The position numbers and the translations under genes were made by a program. This document shows positions 5,407-8,829 of a DNA stretch of 8,829 nt, in pieces (the first letter of the stretch is position 1; each line of letters opens with the position of its first letter). Below the pieces are notes generated by a model. The model was not told the DNA's origin and did no database searches. It saw only the letters and a program-made list of their open reading frames with translations. This DNA is from Candidatus Shapirobacteria bacterium CG2_30_35_20 (GTDB lineage: Bacteria > Patescibacteriota > Microgenomatia > UBA12405), in assembly GCA_001873665.1 (NCBI GenBank), contig MNZO01000030.1:1-8829 (forward strand), in the 5' to 3' direction.

Positions 5407-5448
5407 TAGAAACGTTAATTTTGTAAACAAAATTTTACGTTTCACAAC
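5403..5448. other. Large hairpin 2, overlapping hairpin 1
   Basis: GTTGT (5403-5407) pairs with ACAAC (5444-5448) and GAAACGT (5409-5415) with ACGTTTC (5437-5443), leaving A5408 bulged. Inside, AATTTTG and CAAAATT continue the stem after a small internal loop. Bases 5403-5406 are shared with the 3' arm of hairpin 1, so the two full structures exclude each other. Confidence 0.6.
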
Positions 5449-5812
5449 CATACTTTAAAGGGTGAAGATACATATTCACCGCATAATACAAAGCCACACC
5501 CATATCTTATACCGCATAATTTATTTTATACTCCGTAATATTTCCGTATAAATACACACCCTCCATCACTCAATTTTATTTACCGCTAAAATAACGGTAA
5601 CATTAAAATATTAATATCCAAAACATATCAAATAAATACATATAAACCGAAATACCTTCGTTACCAACAATTTATCAAAAAAAATTATATATTTTTACTT
5701 AAAAAGTAAGTTTTAAATAAAAAATAACATAACTATCAATTTATATCATCAAACAATACCACAAAATACATCAATCAAAATCTAAAAATTATTATATCTC
5801 ACGTTTGATTTA

Positions 5813-5854
5813 TTGGTCATTGGTTGTTGGTAATTGTTTGTTACTTGGTTATTG
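5813..5854. repeat. Degenerate heptanucleotide repeat, TTGGTNA type
   Basis: Six 7-nt units in register: TTGGTCA, TTGGTTG, TTGGTAA, TTGTTTG, TTACTTG, GTTATTG. It looks like an old, diverged relative of the clear arrays, though its unit lacks their palindromic tetramer. Confidence 0.55.
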
Positions 5855-5940
5855 TATCTTGTTTCTTATATTTTTATCCTAAATGTCTGAACAATTCATT
5901 GTCATAACCTACCTAGCAGAATATGCCAGTCATTGCCAAT

Positions 5941-8475
5941 TTACCCCTCAATCACAAAATTTACCATTTTCCCTTTTATATATATTTCTTTTTTAATTAT
6001 TTTTCCATCAATCCACTTTTTTATATTTTCCAGTTCTCGTGCTTTCTGAATTATTTCTTTTTCCTCAATTCGTAATTCGTAATTCGTAATTGATAATTGA
6101 CTTCTCACCTTCCCATTCACCGCTATGGGTATCACCACTGTCTCTTCACTCAAATATTTCTCTTCCGCCACCGGCCATAATTGCTGATGTACAGACGCAT
6201 TGCCATGCGCCCCTACCTTAGACCACAGCTCCTCAGTTATGTATGGTGCAAACGGCGCCATTAATTTAATTAATACCTCAATATCCTCTTTTGGAAATTG
6301 TTTTTTGGAAATTGTAATTTCGTTCAAAGCTTTCATAAGCTTTGCGATAGTCGTATTATACCCAAATGTCTCTAAATCTTTTGTCACCCCTTCAACCAGC
6401 TTATTTATTATCACTTTAACTTCTTTGTTGCTAGCATTATTCTGAAATCTGAGATCTGAGATCTGATTAACTATGTACTTTTCAAATCTATTTAAAAATC
6501 TTTTTACCCCCATTAAAGTATTCTCACTCCAAGCCATTGTCCCAGTAAAAGGTCCCATAAACATCAAATACATTCGCACCACATCCACCCCATATTTATC
6601 AGCAACCACTTCCGGCACAATCACATTCCCTTTCGATTTGCTCATCCGAGCATTATCGGGGCCTAATATTACCCCATGAGACATTCTCATTTTATATGGT
6701 TCAGGAGTGGGAACTGCCTTAATATCATACAAAAATTGATGAATAAAGCGAGAATATAATAGATGCAGTGTATTATGTTCGTCACCACCAATATACACAT
6801 CAACCGGTAACCATCTTTCCAGTTTATCTTGACTAGCTATTTCTATATCATTATTTACATCACAATATCTCAAAAAATACCAATCACTGCCTGCCCAGTT
6901 TGGCATGGTGTCAGTTTCCCTTTTTGCCTTTCCTCCACATTTGGGACACACGCAATTTACAAATTCCGGTATCCGCGACAGTGGCGACAGCCCATCATCT
7001 GTCGGCTCATACGCCTCCACCTCCGGTAAAACTAATGGCAATTGGTTTTCAGGTATTGGCATCCAGCCGTAACTTGATTCTTTAATTTTTTTATCTTTAA
7101 TTGAAAATTGTGAATTGAAAATTGAAAATTTATTTTTTGCACAGTTTTCGCAAAAAATCATGGGTATTGGCTCTCCCCAATAATGCTGACGACTAAATAT
7201 CCAATCACGTAAATGATACTCTATTTTTCTTTGTGCCCAATTATTTTCCACCATCCAATCACAAATTGCTTTATACGCTTCATTCCTTGCCTTCATTCCA
7301 TTAAATTGCTCTGAATTTATCATCACCCCATCCTCAATTACTTTTTCATAGCTATCTATAATATATGTTGAATCATTTTTTGGCACTTCTACTTGAATCA
7401 TCTCTAGTCCATATTTTTGGGCAAACATAAAATCACGACTATCGTGTGGCGCTACCCCCATAACTGCTCCTGTTCCAAAATTTGCCAATACATAATCACC
7501 AATCCATACTGGTATTTTTTTTCTATTTACCGGATTAACCACATAACTCCCTGTAAATACACCCGTTTTTTCTGACGTCCCCGAAGTCCTTTCCAGTTCA
7601 TTTTTCTTTTTTGATTCCTCAATATATTTAGTAACTTCTTGTTTTTGTTCGACTGTAACCAAACTATCCAAATCAAGATATTCAGGCGATACCACCACCC
7701 AAGTTGTACCAAAAATTGTTTCCGGATACTTTGTAAAACAACTAATTTTTTTATCTCTATTTTCAACTAAAAAATCAATTATCAAACCTTCTTTTCTTCC
7801 AATCCAATTTATCTGTGCCTGTTTGACCTTGTCAATAAAATCAGTCTCTTTTAAACCATCAATCAACCTATCGGCGTAATCAGTAATTTTAACCACCCAT
7901 TGCGATATATTTCTCCTCGATACTTCAGTGCCACACCTCTCACATTTTCCATCAACTACCTCTTCGTTAGCCAATCCAATTTTACAACTGGGACACCAAT
8001 TAATCGGCATCTCTTTTTTATATACCAGTCCCGCTTCAAATAATTTTATAAAAATCCACTGTGTCCATTTATAATATTTTGGATCAGTCGTATTCACTTC
8101 TCGACTCCAATCATAGGAAAACGCCAACTTTTTCATTTGCGATCGAAACATATCGGTATTTTCCCTCGTCACTTGCTGCGGTTTCTTTTTCATTTTAATC
8201 GCATAATTTTCTGTTGGCAAACCAAAAGCATCCCAGCCCATGGGAAAAAGAACATTATACCCCTGCATCCGTTTAAATCTCGCATACACATCCCCCCCCG
8301 TAAACGAAAAAGCATGACCCACATGTAACCCCGACCCACTAGGATACGGAAATTCGTTTAACACATAAAATTTCTTCTTGTCACTTTTATCATCAGCACG
8401 ATAAAGCTCGGGATGTTCTTCCCAGTACTTTCGCCACTTGACTTCAATTTCTTTAAATTTGTTTGTTTGTTCCAT
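5941..8475 (-). CDS. leuS: Leucine--tRNA ligase (LeuRS)
   Basis: Class I synthetase that charges tRNA-Leu and hydrolyses mischarged products in its CP1 domain. 844 residues, a normal bacterial length. PYPSGSGLHVGH (43-54) is the HIGH box and MSKSK (611-615) the KMSKS loop. C161, C164, C178 and C181 form a zinc knuckle; a second Cys set is C442, C445, C510 and C513. The editing site has TKYPET (248-253), where bacteria such as E. coli have TTRPDT, and HDSRD (344-348) with the conserved Asp. TMPNWAGSDWYF and the C-terminal KGKMVNFVI are as expected. Three stretches come from heptad arrays: 449-459 (FNSQFSI type), 670-679 (QISDLR type) and 792-803 (ITNYELRI). None breaks the frame and all fall in presumed loops. 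No Shine-Dalgarno precedes the ATG. It is separate from the flanking genes. Confidence 0.97.
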   Translation of the reverse strand: MEQTNKFKEIEVKWRKYWEEHPELYRADDKSDKKKFYVLNEFPYPSGSGLHVGHAFSFTGGDVYARFKRMQGYNVLFPMGWDAFGLPTENYAIKMKKKPQQVTRENTDMFRSQMKKLAFSYDWSREVNTTDPKYYKWTQWIFIKLFEAGLVYKKEMPINWCPSCKIGLANEEVVDGKCERCGTEVSRRNISQWVVKITDYADRLIDGLKETDFIDKVKQAQINWIGRKEGLIIDFLVENRDKKISCFTKYPETIFGTTWVVVSPEYLDLDSLVTVEQKQEVTKYIEESKKKNELERTSGTSEKTGVFTGSYVVNPVNRKKIPVWIGDYVLANFGTGAVMGVAPHDSRDFMFAQKYGLEMIQVEVPKNDSTYIIDSYEKVIEDGVMINSEQFNGMKARNEAYKAICDWMVENNWAQRKIEYHLRDWIFSRQHYWGEPIPMIFCENCAKNKFSIFNSQFSIKDKKIKESSYGWMPIPENQLPLVLPEVEAYEPTDDGLSPLSRIPEFVNCVCPKCGGKAKRETDTMPNWAGSDWYFLRYCDVNNDIEIASQDKLERWLPVDVYIGGDEHNTLHLLYSRFIHQFLYDIKAVPTPEPYKMRMSHGVILGPDNARMSKSKGNVIVPEVVADKYGVDVVRMYLMFMGPFTGTMAWSENTLMGVKRFLNRFEKYIVNQISDLRFQNNASNKEVKVIINKLVEGVTKDLETFGYNTTIAKLMKALNEITISKKQFPKEDIEVLIKLMAPFAPYITEELWSKVGAHGNASVHQQLWPVAEEKYLSEETVVIPIAVNGKVRSQLSITNYELRIEEKEIIQKARELENIKKWIDGKIIKKEIYIKGKMVNFVIEG
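6067..6100. repeat. Heptanucleotide array AATTCGT, about 4.9 units, inside leuS
   Basis: Three AATTCGT units, then AATTGAT and AATTGA. On the leuS strand it gives the open cycle TNYELRI (residues 792-803); the plus strand would hit TAA. Confidence 0.93.
6441..6467. repeat. Heptanucleotide array TCTGAGA, about 3.9 units, inside leuS
   Basis: TCTGAAA, TCTGAGA, TCTGAGA and TCTGAT. On the leuS strand it encodes residues 670-679 (QISDLR type), the same peptide as the ruvC array. Confidence 0.92.
7099..7131. repeat. Heptanucleotide array AATTGAA, about 4.7 units, inside leuS
   Basis: AATTGAA, AATTGTG, AATTGAA, AATTGAA and AATTT. On the leuS strand it is stop-free and encodes residues 449-459 (FNSQFSI type), between the two halves of the second Cys cluster. 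Confidence 0.92.
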
Positions 8476-8487
8476 ATTTTATTTTAA

Positions 8488-8493
8488 ACTATA
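8488..8493 (-). promoter_or_regulatory. Possible leuS -10 box TATAGT
   Basis: TATAGT ends 12 nt before the leuS ATG; TAAAAT further down is an alternative. No good -35 is visible, and the GC-rich palindrome at 8496-8512 occupies the spacer. Confidence 0.35.
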
Positions 8494-8495
8494 TT

Positions 8496-8512
8496 ATCCG
8501 CCAGAGGCGGAT
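8496..8512. repeat. Palindrome ATCCGCC-AGA-GGCGGAT upstream of leuS
   Basis: A perfect 7-bp inverted repeat with a 3-nt centre. It stands out as GC-rich in AT-rich DNA. It resembles short dispersed intergenic palindromes I recall from CPR genomes; it could also be an operator for leuS. Confidence 0.55.
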
Positions 8513-8567
8513 TGTATTTTAAGGCAAAATTATGTCGTTTCTCTCCAAATTTTGTCCTAAAAATACT

Positions 8568-8590
8568 AAAAAAGCCCCTCTTTGGGGGCT
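8568..8590 (-). terminator. Intrinsic terminator downstream of the transposase gene
   Basis: Arms AGCCCC and GGGGCT with a 6-nt loop, followed on the minus strand by six T. It would stop transcription from the IS or its flank before it reaches leuS. Confidence 0.75.
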
Positions 8591-8751
8591 AGATATAACA
8601 ATCTCCCCCAAATTAATTCAAAAGAAGGAGAGCCTTTTTTATAAACATTGGATTATTTTAACATATACAAAACAATAAAAATAGGCCTCCTAAATCGAAA
8701 CGAGATTGCCACGCGTTTATAAGAATAAATGCTCGCAATTGTAAATGTTAA

Positions 8752-8829
8752 CTAATTCGTTGATGAAATTTGTGATTTAGGCGGTCTTCCTCCCAAAGAC
8801 TGATGTGGCCTGTAATCATTGTAATAAAC
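8752..8829 (-). CDS. IS transposase, C-terminal fragment (cut by window edge)
   Basis: The last 25 codons of a frame that ends at TAG 8752-8754. The peptide YYNDYRPHQSLGGRPP is the characteristic C-terminus of the DDE integrase-core transposases of the IS3 and IS481 families, just after the catalytic glutamate helix. The two families cannot be separated from this fragment, and whether the upstream part is intact is unknown. The element's end must lie between here and leuS. A change towards GC-richer sequence is visible at about 8683-8720, including AGGCCT (8683-8688) and CGAGATTGCCACGCG, but without the other end the inverted repeat cannot be fixed. Confidence 0.85.
   Translation of the reverse strand, partial: VYYNDYRPHQSLGGRPPKSQISSTN

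Larger units (their letters stand above)
5371..5940. other. AT-rich non-coding region between tRNA-Arg and leuS
   Basis: About 570 bp with no supportable gene. It starts with two big hairpins (5371-5448). Then come GGTGAA/TTCACC (5461-5466, 5475-5480), two copies of ACCGCATAAT (5478-5487, 5512-5521) followed by related CCGTA phrases, TACCG/CGGTA near 5581-5599, TTACTT/AAGTAA (5695-5700, 5704-5709) and a decayed 7-nt repeat (5813-5854). The last 60 bp before the leuS stop are less AT-rich but have no clear feature. No obvious leuS terminator. Confidence 0.55.

Noticed and set aside
5884..5997. Short plus-strand ORF of 37 codons starting MSEQFIV
   Set aside because: More than half is antisense to the leuS 3' end; no ribosome binding site or recognisable feature.
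7527..7766. Minus-strand ORF of 79 codons
   Set aside because: It is a different-frame reading of leuS, which is intact and carries all its motifs.
8476..8560. T-box or other leader riboswitch for leuS
   Set aside because: The presumed -10 is only about 12 nt from the ATG, leaving no leader; no T-box bulge sequence seen. CAAAATT/AATTTTG (8525-8531, 8548-8554) lies upstream of the promoter.
8602..8640. Plus-strand terminator (TCTCC/GGAGA then six T)
   Set aside because: Only 5 bp with a 20-nt loop, and no plus-strand gene ends nearby.

Overview
The window is an AT-rich, C-poor-in-G plus strand from a bacterium using the standard genetic code (the mreB frame ends at TGA and glycine is coded by GGN codons). 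The protein set suggests a streamlined, uncultured lineage, most likely Candidate Phyla Radiation / Patescibacteria. The hints are a divergent LeuRS with CPR-like motif spellings, a membrane-anchored PEGA plus beta-propeller protein, two tRNAs without an encoded CCA, and few Shine-Dalgarno sites. This taxonomic guess is inference; no marker gene here settles it.

Layout: the 5' end of ruvC (minus, cut by the window edge) diverges from murB (plus). murB converges on, and overlaps by 38 bp, a WecG/TagA/CpsF glycosyltransferase gene (minus). After about 380 bp of AT-rich DNA comes an MreB-family gene (minus), which is divergent from a PEGA/TolB-like membrane protein gene (plus) with only 19 bp between start codons. 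That gene converges, 2 bp apart, on a small membrane protein gene (minus). A tRNA-Pro(CGG)/tRNA-Arg(CCT) pair follows on the plus strand, then about 570 bp of very AT-rich DNA opened by two large hairpins, then leuS (minus), and finally the C-terminal end of an IS transposase (minus) cut by the right edge.

Functional theme: MurB (peptidoglycan precursor), the WecG/TagA enzyme (envelope glycopolymer) and the MreB-like protein (cell-shape scaffold) are all cell-envelope functions. RuvC (recombination), LeuRS and the tRNAs are housekeeping. The alternating strands mean these are mostly separate transcription units rather than one operon.

The most striking signal is a family of heptanucleotide tandem arrays (AATTNNN, ATCTGAG, TTTCGAC types). 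Nine clear arrays occur in under 9 kb. Six lie inside genes, in frame, in four different proteins: ruvC, murB, the glycosyltransferase and three times in leuS. They encode seven-residue cycles such as SQISDLR, TNYELRI and VESRKSK. The second is that the MreB-family protein has lost the residues normally used for ATP hydrolysis. The third is a run of TATAAT-like boxes only about 5 to 12 nt from start codons without Shine-Dalgarno sequences, suggesting leaderless or nearly leaderless transcripts.
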